From positions 72,885,312 to 72,949,311 of the forward strand of contig CM057826.1 of the NCBI GenBank assembly GCA_030068075.1: a DNA stretch of 64,000 nucleotides. Direction: 5' to 3'. The notes under the pieces were generated by a model that saw nothing but the letters and a program-made list of their open reading frames with translations, did no database searches and was not told the DNA's origin. How positions within the stretch are numbered: position 1 is the first letter of the stretch; every line of letters begins with the position of its first letter. This stretch comes from Paguma larvata (taxonomy: Eukaryota; Chordata; Mammalia; Carnivora; Viverridae). This document shows, one piece after another, positions 10,495 to 23,299 of the stretch. The position numbers were made by a program, and so were the translations under genes.

Positions 10495-12940
10495 TTTCTA
10501 ATATAATTTATTGTCAAATTGGCTTTCATACAAAACCCAGTGCTCATCCCAACAAGTGCTATCCTCAATGCCCATCACCCACTTTCTCCTCTCCCCTACC
10601 CCTTGTCAACCCTGTTTGTTCTCTGTATTTAGAGTCTCTTATGGTTTGCCTCCCTTCCTCTCTGTAATATTTTTTCCCCTTCTCCCCCATGGTCTTCTTT
10701 TAAGTTTCTCAAGATCCACATATGATTGAAAACATATGATATCTGTCTTTCTCTGATTGACTTGTTTCACTTAGCATAATACCCTCCAGTTCTATCTAGT
10801 TCCTCCAGTTCTGATTTTGGTGGATAGACATTTATAATTGATGCCCTTCTTCATCTCTTGTTACAGCCTTTAATTTAAAGTCTAGTTTGCCTGATATAAG
10901 TATGACTACTCCAGCTTTCTTTGGACCTCCAGTAGCATGGTAGATAGTTCTCCATCCCCTCACTTTCAATCTGAAGGTGTCCTCAGGTCTAAGATGAGTC
11001 TCATGTAAACAGCAGATAGATTGGGTCTTTTTTTTTTTTTTTTTTTAATCCATTCTGATACCCTGTGTCTTTTGATTGGAGCATTTAGTCCATTTACATC
11101 CAGTTTTATTGAAAGATACAGGTTTAGAGTCATTATGTTATCTGTAGGTTTCTTGCTTGTAGTGAGGTCGCTGGTACTTTGTGGTCCTTGTAATATTGCA
11201 CTCACAGAATCCCCCTTGGGATCTCTTGTAGGGCTGGTTTAGTGGTGATGAATTCTTTTAGTCTTTGCTTGGGAAAACCTTTATCTCTCCTATTGTGAGT
11301 GACAGGCTTGCTGAATAAAGGATTGTTGGCTGCCTATTTTTCCTGTTCATCACATTGAAGATTTCCTGCCATTCCTTTCTGGCCTGCCATGTTTCAGTAG
11401 ATAGGTCTGTTACTACCGTTATGTGTCTACCTTTGTATGTTAAGGCCCTTTTACCCCTAGCTGCTTTCAGAATTCTTTGTTTTTCCTAGTATTTCCCAGT
11501 TTCACTATGATATATTGTGCAAAAGATCAATTCTTTGTGCCTCTTGGATTTTAATGTCTGTTTCCTTCCCCAGATTGAGGAAGTATGATTTGTTCAAGTA
11601 TTCCTTCATTCCCTCTTTCTCTCTTCTTTTTCTTCTGGAAATCCTATGATATGTATATCATCCTATTTTTTAGTTCCTTGATCTCTGCAGCAATAGATTC
11701 TTTGCTTTCTTTAAGCCCAGTGGTTAATCTTATGAGTATTATTCTAAATTCTCATTCAGTTATATTGTTTTTATCTGTTTTGATCAATTCTTTAGCTGTT
11801 ACATCTTCCTGGACTTCTTTTAAGGAGAATTCTTCTGTTTCATCATTTGGTTAGTTTTCTGTCCTTTATGCATTTTAAAACTTGTTATGTGCTCTGCATC
11901 TGTGAGCATTGCTATATTAAAAGGGGGGTCATACACTGTCCAGGGTCTGGCCCTTCTAGACGCGTTTTTTTTGGAGAGTGTTACTTGCTCTCAGTTATTG
12001 TGACTTTGGTGATTTTATTTCCCTACCCCTTCTGCTGTTTTGGACTCTCTACCAAGTGTGCTTTGATTTTTTTCTTTGAATTAGCCCTGGAAAGGAAAAC
12101 AAAGAAACAGACAACAAAAACAATGCAAAAGCAATACACCAGAAATGCCAGCTATAAGTAAAAAACAGGGTGGAGGTGGTGATGAAGGAAGAGCACATAC
12201 AAAAAGAGAAATGACAGAGGTGGGGAGAAAGAAAAACAGTGATAGACAGAGAGACTAAACCACTTAATCCAGAGAGAGAAAGGAGAATAAAGAAGGAGTC
12301 AGGGAAAAAGAAAGGAAGATAAAGTTACACTGACAGAGAGATGATCTGGCTTGATTATTCCAGAGAGAGAGAGAACAGAAAGTAAAGAAGGAGGTATAGA
12401 ACATGTAGCAAGAGAATGAATTAAATATGTCTGCTTAAACAAGCCAGAGTAACCAGACTAGAGGAGGAAAGAGATAAGAAGGAGAAAAGGAAGGAAGAAT
12501 ATATAACAAGAATTGTCCGAGAATTAATCCAGGAAATGCAGCAGTGATGGTTTGGAGGAAGAGGCCGTCTGGTTCCTCAGTGTTTATCCTGCTCCAGTAG
12601 ATACTTAGTTACCCAGCACAGAGGGTTGTAGTTTGGTGTAAGTGGTTCCTGCCTCCACTGTGGGCCCTGTAGACTGATCCCTGAGGCCCCATCTTGGTGG
12701 TGGTGGGGAGAAAAATGGCGACCCCCCTCCCCAGTCTCTTCTCCAGGGACCAGGTGTTCCAAATCACTTCGTTTGAGCCATACTCACTGTGCCTCTGGCT
12801 GAGATGAGGTGGTTTGTCTCGCTTTGCGGACTCCTGTGCCCCCAGGCTTGGCTGGGATTCAAACTCCCACTCCGTGTGTTCCGGTACTGGTTCAGAAGTA
12901 AATGGTTTCCAATATCTAGAACATCATTTTGAGTCAAAAT
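10495..12940 (-). mobile_element. L1 with 5' UTR, ORF1 and 3' UTR but no RT core
   Basis: Read on the minus strand, this carnivore L1 has a 5' UTR (about 12,940-11,880, purine-rich at 12,500-12,180), a decayed ORF1 (about 11,870-11,235) and the ORF2 endonuclease start (about 11,130-10,838). It then jumps straight to the ORF2 terminus and the 3' UTR (about 10,800-10,495). About 3 kb of ORF2, including the whole reverse transcriptase, is absent compared with the near-complete copy at 26,957. The short repeat CCTCCAGTTCT occurs at 10,783 and 10,802, beside the junction. A possible target duplication is ATAGCAACA near 10,470 and again near 12,940. Two independent insertions are an alternative. 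Confidence 0.75.
10838..11870 (-). pseudogene. Decayed L1 ORF1 and ORF2 endonuclease start
   Basis: The antisense of 10,838-11,130 encodes a recognisable ORF2 N-terminus (NGLNAPIKRHR, then EWIKK). It is broken by a run of about 18 T on the plus strand near 11,029-11,046. Upstream on the minus strand, 11,235-11,870 matches ORF1 (the STETWQARKEWQ region is at about 11,370-11,400). Frames are interrupted throughout, so no protein is expected. ORF1 normally makes an RNA-binding trimer of the L1 particle, and the ORF2 endonuclease nicks target DNA. Confidence 0.75.
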
Positions 12941-15900
12941 GTATAGCAACAATTATACAGAAGGTAAAACATAATTTAGGTTATAATGGAACATTTTTTG
13001 AATATCTAAAAATTGGACATTATCTTCTGAAGCAGAGGTATTTTTTTTCTATTTTGAAATACTGCAAAGATAAATTAAGCTTGTTGGCAGTGTTTTTTCA
13101 CTTGTGGTATGAATGTAGATGCTGTTCAAACTGAAAACTTTGTTGGTGGTATTACTATTTTTGTTAAAGTAGAGATTTTATTCTAGATATACTCTAATTT
13201 TTGTGTCAGAATAATAGAAAACACAAGAATATTCCCAGTATTAAAAAAATAATTCTATTCGAGTCACTTGATGAGTTTGCTGGGCTCCCTAATAGGAGTC
13301 CTTTATAAAACCCTTTTCCTCAGAGTTATTCATAACTAAGTGATACAGTTATTCTATGATATGTACATAGCAGAAAAATTTACTTAAGTTACCTGTTTTC
13401 TTCCATAAAGGTACTTAGTTTTTTGCTTGTTTATTTATATTTTGTGGCCACTGTGTATATTTCATAATAATTTTCAAGGAAATGCTAACAGTGTCTTGAT
13501 GAGGCAGCAAATATTTTTTTCAGTTTGCCCACAGGCACCATGTGGGTTAGCAGTTTTTAGTTTTTTATTATGTTAGTTTTGAACTGACAACTGTTACTAT
13601 TAAACTAAAAGCTTTGTGAGTAGAAATTTACCTTGCTTTTCCTTAGCTCCAACATTGGGGCTATTAAGTTGCTTATTTTAATAATGCAAAAATACTGGCT
13701 ACACTTAAGTCAAATTAAACTTGGTAGGGTAGAGAAATCAAGATTTAATAGTAGGTAAATCCACGTTTCTTTCCAAAACTAACTCCTTATTCCCTTTCCT
13801 ACATGAACTCCAGAAAAGGGAAGCTAGCTAACTCTCAACAGTTACCAGCTAATTTTCACTCCTAGGAAGGAATATTGTTGTTAGTTGTTTGTTTTCCTTT
13901 TGGCTGGCATCAAGTTGTGTGACCTAATCTTAGCGTGTCCCAGTCTGTGGGCTAGAAATGCCTCCCTCGTTTCACTCATTAGGTGACTCCAGCCAGTGAC
14001 TCTGCCACAGTCATTCCCATGGTAATGACCTTCCTTGTTTGGGTAGCTTTATTTTTTTAGCTGCACATTTCCTTTTGCCTAAATTCAGAGATTAAGTTCT
14101 CTCCCTGGGAACTGCCATTTAAGTTAGAGAAATTACATGGTGAGGTCCTCTTTCATAGTATTTAATATGGCCAATTCTTCATAAAACTGCAATGCATCGT
14201 AATGTTCCTTTTTAGAGAACTTTCTCCTTCATTCTTCAGTTTAATGCTAGGGTGTTTATCTCTCATGAATAGGGCTCTTCAATGACTTTCCCAAATTCTA
14301 ATTTTACAGTACAGAGGAAATGGGCTGGCAGTTAAGTGGTGGGTCTCTTCTGTAGCATATTTACTTGACTTTTCCCCCCCAATATTAGCTGCACAAAGGA
14401 TTTCTGTATCTCAAGAAAGACAATTTCCCATGGATTAGTATGATAACTGATGGAGCAACCATCATAGGTATCAACACTTAGAGCAGTCCTATTTCAATTC
14501 TATATTCTATATTCTATATTTCAATTCTAATGTAGCTGTTCAAATGACATTCTTGAACATAAATATTGGTAACCACAGAGCCTCAAAATTGTGTCATAAA
14601 CCAAAAAGTCTTAATGAGCCCTGGGCGGGGCAGGGGGAAGTGGTTTCATAACAACAAAGAATTCGGTATAGGGGATCCAGTTTAATGTATAATAGAATAG
14701 GGATTATTCAGGTCATTTGTGAAATAGATGGTCTATTTTTTCTTTTTGGAATTTTTCCTTCTTACTAGCTGTGTGTATGAGATGGGGGAGTGAGTCCCCG
14801 GATTTGGCATAAGCTGTCCACAGCCCGTATATATACCAGGAGGGGATATTAACCTCAGTCATTGGCTAAACAAAATTTAAAAATAAAAGTAAGAAGAACT
14901 GGAGAGTAATATTCTACCTTGACTGTGACTATATGTTTACCAGCCTCCAAACATCCTGCTGAGGATACTCACCTGTCCTTTATGACGGAGGAGTGAACCA
15001 CCTGAACAAACACCTAAGGATATATGGCACTGGTAGACGGCAGGCCAGCTCCCTGCATAAATCACACATAGAGAAAACCCATTCTTTCCATTTCTAAAAT
15101 TTTTTTCTTTCATTTCCATCCTTATATTAATGAGGTGATTGAGCATATTAATCTATAAATCCCTTTAAGAGAAAGTATTCTAATTTTCTTCTAAGAACTT
15201 CTATTGTTACAGAAGAACATCTCATTAAGCTTTACTTTTTCCTAGGGAACAAGAGGCAGCAGGTGATAATAAAAGAAATAAAAAGATTTTTTAAAGTTAT
15301 GTTTTTTACCAATGAAAATTAAAAGGTGTTAAATACACTTTTAAATTATGCATTTTCTTAAAGTCAGGAGTTAAGCATCTGTTTGACTTCCTTTCTAGAG
15401 GCTTTTTATGGCAATTTCTTCTCTGTAGGGTGGCAGTGTGAAATGCTTTGACATTATTAAACCTGCTAAAGCCTATTCCCAAGTTTAGGACTTATCTGGT
15501 AAGCTGAATAGTTTCCCTTTTGAGTATAGTCAATTATATAGAAACTTCTCATCTGAGTTTTAATATCTTACATTTATCATTTTTATTCAGGGCTCTAGAG
15601 TAGAATGCTTTTTGTAGCCCTCAGGCAGAGATATTATAAGCAAGATGAAAAGTAAAATCAAATCCTTGTGTATTTGAAAGCCTAATATGTTTGAAAATAC
15701 CTTATCATGCAAACTGGTGTTCTTAAGTGAAACACAATAGTGGTTGTTAAGATCCCATTTCTTAAAATTCTTGTTATTTTCAAATGAAACTTACTTGTCT
15801 TTCGCAGTTTAAACATGCTTTACCCATCACATATCAAGTGTTTTTACAATCTGTTGCTAAATGTCGATAGATTCTTAGGATTTTGCGGTCAGTAAACATT

Positions 15901-16364
15901 CATGCAGTATGTATGATTTTCTTTATCTCCTAAGATTATATTCCCTTTATCACCCTGTTTCACATTAAAAAAAAAATCAATTCAAGAAAGGGTTATAATG
16001 GATTGACAGTAATTAGTATGAAAAGCATTTGCCTTTCAGTACGGTCATCTTCCTTTTCAAAAACTCAGTGTTACAGGGTGGTATATCTATGTATCTATAT
16101 TCAAAATTTGGTCAATACATTTTAGTAACACACATAGCGATATATAATTTTGATGGAGTCTAAGTGAGCTCTGATGAAAGAACTTGTAGTTTTGTGATCA
16201 GTGTGACTCTAACTGGAATCAGACCGAATGAATTTTCTATAGATTTTTTTTTTTTAATAGGACTTGGAGAACTTGCTTTAGTTATACATAACAATCTATT
16301 TCATTATACAGGATTTTTAACAGTATGCTACATTTTTGTACCATGATACAAAGAACATTTCTGT
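12941..16364. other. Unique DNA, 3.4 kb, nothing recognised
   Basis: This is one of the longest stretches free of identifiable repeats. A somewhat GC-richer block lies at about 13,880-14,130, and a small repeat (TATATTC units) at 14,498-14,520. No reading frame shows a known domain. Any function would be non-coding and cannot be judged from one sequence. Confidence 0.45.
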
Positions 16365-18026
16365 CAGTGGATATTTAGTTGATCCACAAGGTAAGTTTAT
16401 GTTTTTCCAACCCACACCCACCTTAATAACATGAAAGGGAACACAATCTGGGCACCGTAAGAGGCCTGTGACCACAGCAAGCACCAGGTCCCCTGGCTAT
16501 CATCTGCCCTGGAGCAAAAGAAAAAACACAACACCTCCTTTTAAAAGAACAACTAGCATTAAAAGAGCCCATCCTAGAACTCGTTCAAGCAGTGAGCTGC
16601 TTAAACTCTCTCCTGGTGGGAGGGCCTGATGGTCTACACTTCTCTACCTTGAAAGTGCCGATCAGTGCACAGACAGGTACCGTAACCAGCCTGCTGCCTT
16701 GGTAATTCCTTTCCCCTTACCCCAAAGCAACCCTAGCTGTTCCACTAAAACCACAAGTCCATGGACACTAGAACACTTCTAGTCAGGATTCACTACAACT
16801 CCAGCCTTTATGCCAAGGTGACAACACCACAGAACACTCCAGGCCCTAAATATTTTGGATTTAGATGGCTTGCTAAGGCATCCTGGTATACTGGTACTTC
16901 CTGGCTGATGTTCGTATCTGGCCACCAGGGTGTGCTCGGCTTAGAGTGCTTAGGAATCCCTAACCCATGCCTACCTCAGTTCCAGTCAAACCACCAGGGT
17001 CCCGCATGTTGCCTTCACTTTAGCTTCAGGTGTCCTGCCCGAGTCCTTTCAGCATATAGAACCCTGGGTCTCCCTGGCCTGTACCCACTTAAGCTGTCTT
17101 GCCAGGGTGCCCAGTGTGCACAGAACCCCAGAACAGCTCCAGCTAACCCGTGAAATCCACTAAGTACATACAGTCTATTCAGACGACAACCATAAATTGA
17201 GAACATTGCTTCAAGTTTAGGAGAAGCCACTCTTCCACGAATCCATAGAAACACATAGAACATAAAAAAATGGGGCGACAGAAAAATGTATTTCAAAAGA
17301 ACAAGACCAAGTCTCAGAAAAAGAACTTAATGAGATGGAGATAAGCACTATGCCTGATAAAGAATTTTAAAGCAGTGATTGTAAAGATGCTTACTAGGCT
17401 GGAGAGAAGAGTGAAGGAACTCAGTGAGACCATCAATAAAGAGAAAGAAAATATAAAAAAAAGAACCAATTAAAACTGAAGAATACAGTATCTGAAAAAA
17501 CACAATAGAGGGAATGAACAGTAGATTAGCAGGTACCTAAGTATGTGAAAGTCACCTGGAAGACAGGGTAATGGAAAGCACCCACACTAAATAGAAAAAG
17601 AGACATGGATTTTTGAAAATAAGTAGGTTACTGGATCTCCTAAATATTAAACAAATGCATATTGAGGTCCTATGAAAAGAAGAGGGGAAGGGAACGAACA
17701 CCTATTTGAAGAAGTAATAGCTGAAAACTTGCCTGCCATAGGGGAGGAAATGGACATCCAAGTTCAAGGAGCACTGAGTGTTCCAAACAAGATAAACCCA
17801 TGGAGGTCCAAACTACCACACATAATTAAAATGTCAAAAGTTAAAAAGAATTTTAAAAGAAGAAGCAGAATGTTATGTACAAGGGAAACCTTGTAAAACT
17901 TTTTTTTTCAGAAAATTTTCAGGCCAGAAAGGTGTGGGATGACTTAATCAAAGTGCTAAAATAGAAAAAACCCTACAACCAAGAATGCTTTTCCCAGCAA
18001 GTTTATCATTTAGCATTGAAAGACAG

Positions 18027-18195
18027 GGCGCCTGGGTTACTCAGTTGGTTAAGTGGCCAACTTCAGCTTAGGTCATGATCTTGCGGTCTAGGAGTTCGAG
18101 CCCTGCTTTAGGCTCTGTGCTGACAGCTTAGAGCCTGCCTCAGATACTGTGTCTCCCTCTCTCTCAGAAATGAACATTAAAAAAGTTAAAAAATA
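18027..18195 (+). mobile_element. CAN-SINE nested in L1 ORF1 region
   Basis: It begins GGCGCCTGGGTTACTCAG, ends in an AACATTAAAAAAG-type tail and is bracketed by ATTGAAAGACAG (18,015-18,026) and ATTGAAGGAGAGAC (18,196-18,209). The 3' pyrimidine region is shorter than usual. Confidence 0.9.
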
Positions 18196-18587
18196 ATTGA
18201 AGGAGAGACAAAAGTTAAAAGGAGTTTATCAGTACTAAACCAGTCTTACAATAAAGGTTAAAGGGACATCTTAAGTAGAAAAGAAAATGCTGTTATTAGA
18301 TGTAAGAAAATTATTACTAAAAAGATATAAAAGATGACAGCATATACATAAAATGCAGATAAGTTAAAAAAATTAAGAATGTGTTTGAACTTAATTTTGA
18401 TATAGACCAGTATATACTTAGGATGTTATATATTAACCTCATGGTAACCACAAACCCAAAACCTTAAGAATACACAAAAAATAAACAGAAAGCTAAACAT
18501 AACACTACAGAGACTCATCAATCTCAAAGAGAGAAAGAAAAAAAAAAAACAAATGGAGAACTACAAAATGAACAGGAAAACAACAAT

Positions 18588-19150
18588 ATGGCACTAAGCA
18601 CATACCTGTCAGCAATTACTTTAAATGGAAATGGACTAAAAGCTTCAATCAAAAGATATACGGTAGCAGAATGGATTAAAAAACAGAATCATATATGTTG
18701 CCTACAAGAAATTTACCTCATATATGGAGACACATACAGAATGGAAGTGAAGGGATGGACAAACATTTACTATGCAAACAGAAACAAAACAAAAAGGAGG
18801 GGTAGTGATACTTGTATCAGAGAAAATAGACTTTAAAACAAACGTTGTAATAAGAGACAAAGAAGAACATATTTATAAAGGGATCGATCAAAAAAGAAGA
18901 TTTAACAATTAAAAAAATTGAAAATAATACATTAATAGTAGTGGATTTTAAACACGCACTTATATCAGTGGATAGATGATTCAGGCAGAACAATCAACAA
19001 TGAAATAGTGTCTTTGAATGACACCCTAGCCCAGAATGAACTAATAGTTATATACAAAATATTCTATCCAAAAACAACACAGTACACACTCTTGTCAATG
19101 CACATGGAACAATCTCTAAAATAGATCACATGCCAGGCCACAAATCAAGT
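18588..19150 (+). pseudogene. L1 ORF2 endonuclease fragment
   Basis: An 82-codon open frame (18,588-18,836) corresponds to the start of the AP-endonuclease-like domain: an NGNGLKASIKR loop like the NGLNAPIKR of the young copy, then CCLQE, which carries the catalytic glutamate. The frame then breaks. Remaining endonuclease sequence continues to about 19,150, where the internal deletion begins. Not functional. Confidence 0.75.
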
Positions 19151-20469
19151 CTCATATGTCAATTAATCTATGACAAAGGAGCCAAGAATATAAAATTGGG
19201 GAAAGACAGTCTCTTCCACAGATGATGCTGAGAATACTGGACAAATGAAAATGGACCACTGTCATACACCATACATAAAAATAAATTCAAAATGGATTAA
19301 AAACCCAAATGTAAGCTGAAACTATAAAAACCTTAGCGGAGAAGAGAGGCAGTAATTTCTGTGACATCGACTGTAGGAATATTTAGATCTCCTACAACAA
19401 GGGAAACAAAAGCAAAAATAAACTATTGGGACTACATAAAAATAAATAGCTTTTGCCCAGCAAAGAAAACCATCAACAAAACCAAGAGGCAGCCTATTAA
19501 ATGGAAGAATATATATACATGCACATAATATATTGATAAGGGGTTAATATTCAAAACATATCAAGAGGTTCTATATTCAACACCAAAAGAAAAATCTGAT
19601 TAAAAAATGGACAGAACACCTAAATAAACATTTTTTCCAAAGAAGACATCCAGATGGTCACCAGACACATAAAAAGAGGCTCATCACTAATCATTAGGGA
19701 AATGCAAATCAAAACCACAATGACATATCACCTGACACTTGTTAGAATGGCTAAAATCAAAGACAAGAAATAAGTTTTGGCAAGGATATGGAGGAAAAGG
19801 AACCCTCATGTACTTTTTGTGGGAAGGCAAAGTAATACAGCCATTGTGGAAGACAGTACAGTTTTCTCAAAAAAATTAGAAATAGAAATATCATAGGATC
19901 CAATAATTCCACTACTGGGTATTTACCCAAAGATAATGTAGGCATTAATTCAAAAAAGATACATGTACCTCTCTCTTTATTTTGCCATTATTTGTAGGAA
20001 ACAAGAAAAGGAAGCGACTTAAGTGTCCATCGGTAGATGAATGGATAACGAAGATTTGGTATATAGGTCATGGATTATTATGCAGTCACAAAAAGGATGA
20101 AATCTTGCCGTTTGTGACAACATGGATGGACGTAGAGTGTACTATACTAAGTGAATGAAGTCATTCATATGGGGAATTCAAAAAAAACACATAAAGAGCA
20201 GAATTATATATAAATCGCTAGAAGTGATGGTTGCCAGGGGAAGGAGGGTCAGGTTATGGGCAAAATGGGTGAAGGGGAGTGTAGATACAGACTTCCAGTT
20301 TTGAAATCTATAAATAATAGGAATAAAAGTCATAGCATAGGGGATAGCACTTGGGGCTAGCAAAGGATAATGTATGAGAAAGTGAATCACTATGTGGTAC
20401 ACCTAAAACTAATACAACATTGTGTGTCAACTCAAATAAAAAAAAATTTTGAAGTGGAACATTTTTCTT

Positions 20470-21395
20470 TGCATCAATTTTAAGATATTTTAAGAGAGCA
20501 TTTCTGAGTTTAAAATTATGCACATTTTAAATATAGTTATTACGCTATTGCTTTCCAAAAATGTTACACCAATTAATATTCTGTTGAAATATTCATGAAC
20601 CTTTTCGAACAATTTGAACAATTCGTAACAAATATATCTGTTTTCTTCATTTTTACTTTACTTCCCAGAGAGCATGTGATGTTATTTAATCAAGTAATTT
20701 TAATGTGGTTTTTGTGGTTTTCCTATCTACCAATTTTTCCAATCATGGGGTTATTTTTTCAGTCCATTATATTTGTTTCTCTTACATAGGCTTTCAATAT
20801 TTCCCCCAGTCTGTTATTAGTTTTTAGAAAACCTTTTCCCAACATGGGGTGCCAGGATGGCTGTCAGTTAAGCATTGGACTCTTGATCTCTGATCAGGTC
20901 ATGATCTACTTAAATTAAGCCCCATGTTGGGCTCCATGTTGAAAGCACGGAGCCTGCTTGGGATTTTCTTTCTTTCTCTCTCTTTGCCACTCCCCACTCA
21001 TGCTCTCTCAAAATAAACAAACATTTAAAAACAAACTAACACAAAAAGCTCGTTCCTGATACACTTTTATTTTAAAAAGTTGAATATTATGTAATTAAAT
21101 TCATTTGTTCTTTTATGATTTCTTCATCTAAAAGCTTGTTAAATTGGTCTTTATCCTAAAGTTGTGAATATTTTAAGACTTTATATTTTATGTTTAGTAT
21201 CTGAAATTTATATTAGGAGGTAAAAGGTAAATCCCAGCCCATTTTTCTTCCAGGACTTTGATAGTTTACTTATAGATAAAAATATTGGAGTTTAAGTTAA
21301 TCGGTATTTGGTGTGATATAAGGATTAAGTTTTCTTTTATTTTAATGTCTATCTACTTTTTATAGTGCCATTTACTGAACATATTTCCTGTCTTC
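20470..21395 (-). mobile_element. Ancient L1 ORF2 fragment, interrupted by a SINE
   Basis: Antisense L1 landmarks include 'TTTCAATATTTCCCCCAGTCTG', then after the SINE 'TTGGTCTTTATCCTAAAGTTGTGAATATTTT' and 'GGTATTTGGTGTGATATAAGGAT', ending near 'GTGCCATTTACTGAACAT'. Decay is strong, so this is older than the neighbouring plus-strand L1. Confidence 0.6.
20846..21043 (+). mobile_element. CAN-SINE, diverged
   Basis: Head GGGGTGCCAGGATGGCTGTCAG, TGATCAGGTCATGATCTAC core, pyrimidine tract and an AAAATAAACAAACATTTAAAAAC tail. Divergence from the young copies suggests an older insertion. Confidence 0.88.
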
Positions 21396-22846
21396 ATTGG
21401 CAATTGTGTCAGAAAGGAAAAAGACAGAGGAGGAAAGGAATAAGAAGAGAGGACAAGAAGATGCCTGTGGGGACAGCCAGGAGTGGTAGAATAGAGACAA
21501 ACCTATTCTGGTTTGTACACTTGTGAAAATTGCATAGAATTATATGCGCATGTGCACACACACACAAAATAGATGTAAAATTGTTGAAACTTGAATAAAG
21601 TGGACTGTATTAGTGCCAGTGTCTTGGCCTTATTATACTGTACTTATACCATGTTACCTTTGGGAGGAACAGGCAAATTGTGTGAGTTCCTTCAGTATTA
21701 TCACAAAATAAAAAGTCAAAACTGTCTATGAAGATTTATTCTAAAATAAAAGGTAATACTTTTAACAAAAGTAACTTTGAAAATTATTGAATCCTTGAAA
21801 TGAAAGCCAGAAGATATTTGAATAAAATATGGTTCATGCATGACCAAAAGAGAGACAATTTTTCAAGTCAAGAACTGTTAAATAAACAGGCAACTGTTTG
21901 AGGAAGAATTGTTACTAACCTACTCAGCGATCTCATTTGCTAGACTAGCTTTTCTTATCTCCATGAAATGATCTAAAAGGTACAGTACCCGGTGAAGAGG
22001 TTGGTGGAAGTAATTGACTGTGATAAAGCAGCTATGCATCTGAATGAAATGGGTAAAAATACAGTTGGAATGGAAAGTTAATAAACTGATTAAATAGTTT
22101 TCTATTTCCATTACAATTATTAAGGGTTATCATTTTTAGCAAAATCTTCTGTTTTCCAGACTTACAAAGTTCCCCTGAGACATTTTTAAAATACATCCAT
22201 GGGGATGTAACAGGAAGACAGATGCCCATTCAATATAAAATAGATGTTTTATGATGAAGACAGGATCAAAGATCAAGTCAATGGTTTAGAAGATAGTAGA
22301 CTCCTTTTCTGAATGTGTTCATTCACAGATGCAAATGTTCAATCACAGCAGTAACATAAATTTGGCCTGAAAGTATTGTAAATTGCTTTAAACATGTAGA
22401 TTTTATCAAGAAAGGGTCCTTCCTCATTCACGTATTTTTAAAAAGAGAACTTCACACCTGGATGGATTGCCTAATTATCTATTAATTCTAGTCCCAAACT
22501 GCATTTGAAAATGAGAAGAAGCCCAGATACATTAGTGGTACATCTCAGAATAAAATCATCCCTTTTTTATAAATTATGTTATACTTTGTAGAATGCTTCC
22601 ACCTAGATTACCTCATATGATTGTTATAACCTACCTGGAAACTAATCAAAGGAGACGTTCTGACTTCTGTTTATATCCTTGAGAAAAAGAGACATAGCAT
22701 CAGTGATTTAGAGAAGGTGTCACAGTGATACTGGCGGAGCCAGAGTTTAGATCCAGCATTTGTTTTTCCATTTTCAACACCTTGTTTCCATTTTCCATAT
22801 TCAACACCTTGTTTTCCATAACCAGCAGTGCTATAAGCTTGTGGTT
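21396..22846. other. Unique DNA, nothing recognised
   Basis: It contains a short CA run (about 21,557-21,567) and an imperfect local duplication of TTTTCAACACCTTGTTTCCA-like sequence at about 22,770-22,820. No transposon or gene is identified. Confidence 0.45.
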
Positions 22847-23299
22847 GGCAGAGTGATGGTTCCCCAAAAGTGTCCACTTCCAATCGTAGTATCTGGGAAT
22901 ATGTTATCTTGCATGGCAAAAGAGGTTTGAAAATTTGATTGCACTTAGGCTCGAGATGGGAGATTATCTTGGATTATCTAAATGAACTCAATGTAATTAA
23001 AAAGGGTCTTCTCAGGAAAAAGAGGCAGGAGAGACATCAGTGATCTGGAGACAGTGATCTGCCTCAATGTGGGGTCACACACCAGGAGCACAGGTGGTCT
23101 CTACAAGCTGGGAAAGGCAAGAAGAGATTCTTCTTTGGAGACTTCAGAAGCAATACAAACCAGATGACCCTTTGATTTTAGCTCATAACAAACCATTTCA
23201 GACCTCTGACCTCTAGAACTACTAGAAAATAAATTTGGGTTGTTTTAAGCCACTAAATTTTTGGTAATTTGTTAATGCACCAATAGGAAACTAATACAA
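22847..23299 (+). mobile_element. MLT1-type LTR (ERVL-MaLR), solitary
   Basis: It has the characteristic order of an ancient mammalian MaLR LTR: 'GATGGTTCCCCAAAAGTGTCCAC', 'GAATATGTTATCTTGCATGGC', 'GAGATTATCTTGGATTATC', 'CTACAAGCTGGGAAAGGCAAG', an AATAAA at 23,228-23,233 and 'AAGCCACTAAATTTTTGG', ending in a GGAAACTAATACA motif. No internal region or partner LTR is present, so this is a solo LTR. Confidence 0.8.

Larger units (their letters stand above)
16365..20449 (+). mobile_element. Older L1, internally deleted, with nested SINE
   Basis: The order is a GC-richer 5' UTR (about 16,430-17,250), decayed ORF1 (about 17,265-18,230, interrupted by a SINE), ORF2 endonuclease start (18,588-19,150), ORF2 C-terminal third (19,160-20,150), and a 3' UTR ending in an AAATAAAAAAAAA tail at about 20,449. 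Around 19,150-19,160 the endonuclease region joins directly to the C-terminal region (TCAATTAATCTATGAC), so the reverse transcriptase is missing. The 5' limit is uncertain. GAACATTT occurs both near 16,352 and just beyond the tail, and may be the target duplication. Confidence 0.78.

Noticed and set aside
16761..17153. 130-codon open frame
   Set aside because: It falls in the GC-richer 5' UTR of an older L1, has no known domain, and an overlapping frame is open on the other strand, so chance is sufficient.
22847..23299. MLT1 LTR as part of a complete endogenous retrovirus
   Set aside because: No gag-pol-like internal sequence or second LTR in matching orientation lies nearby. It is a solitary ancient LTR.
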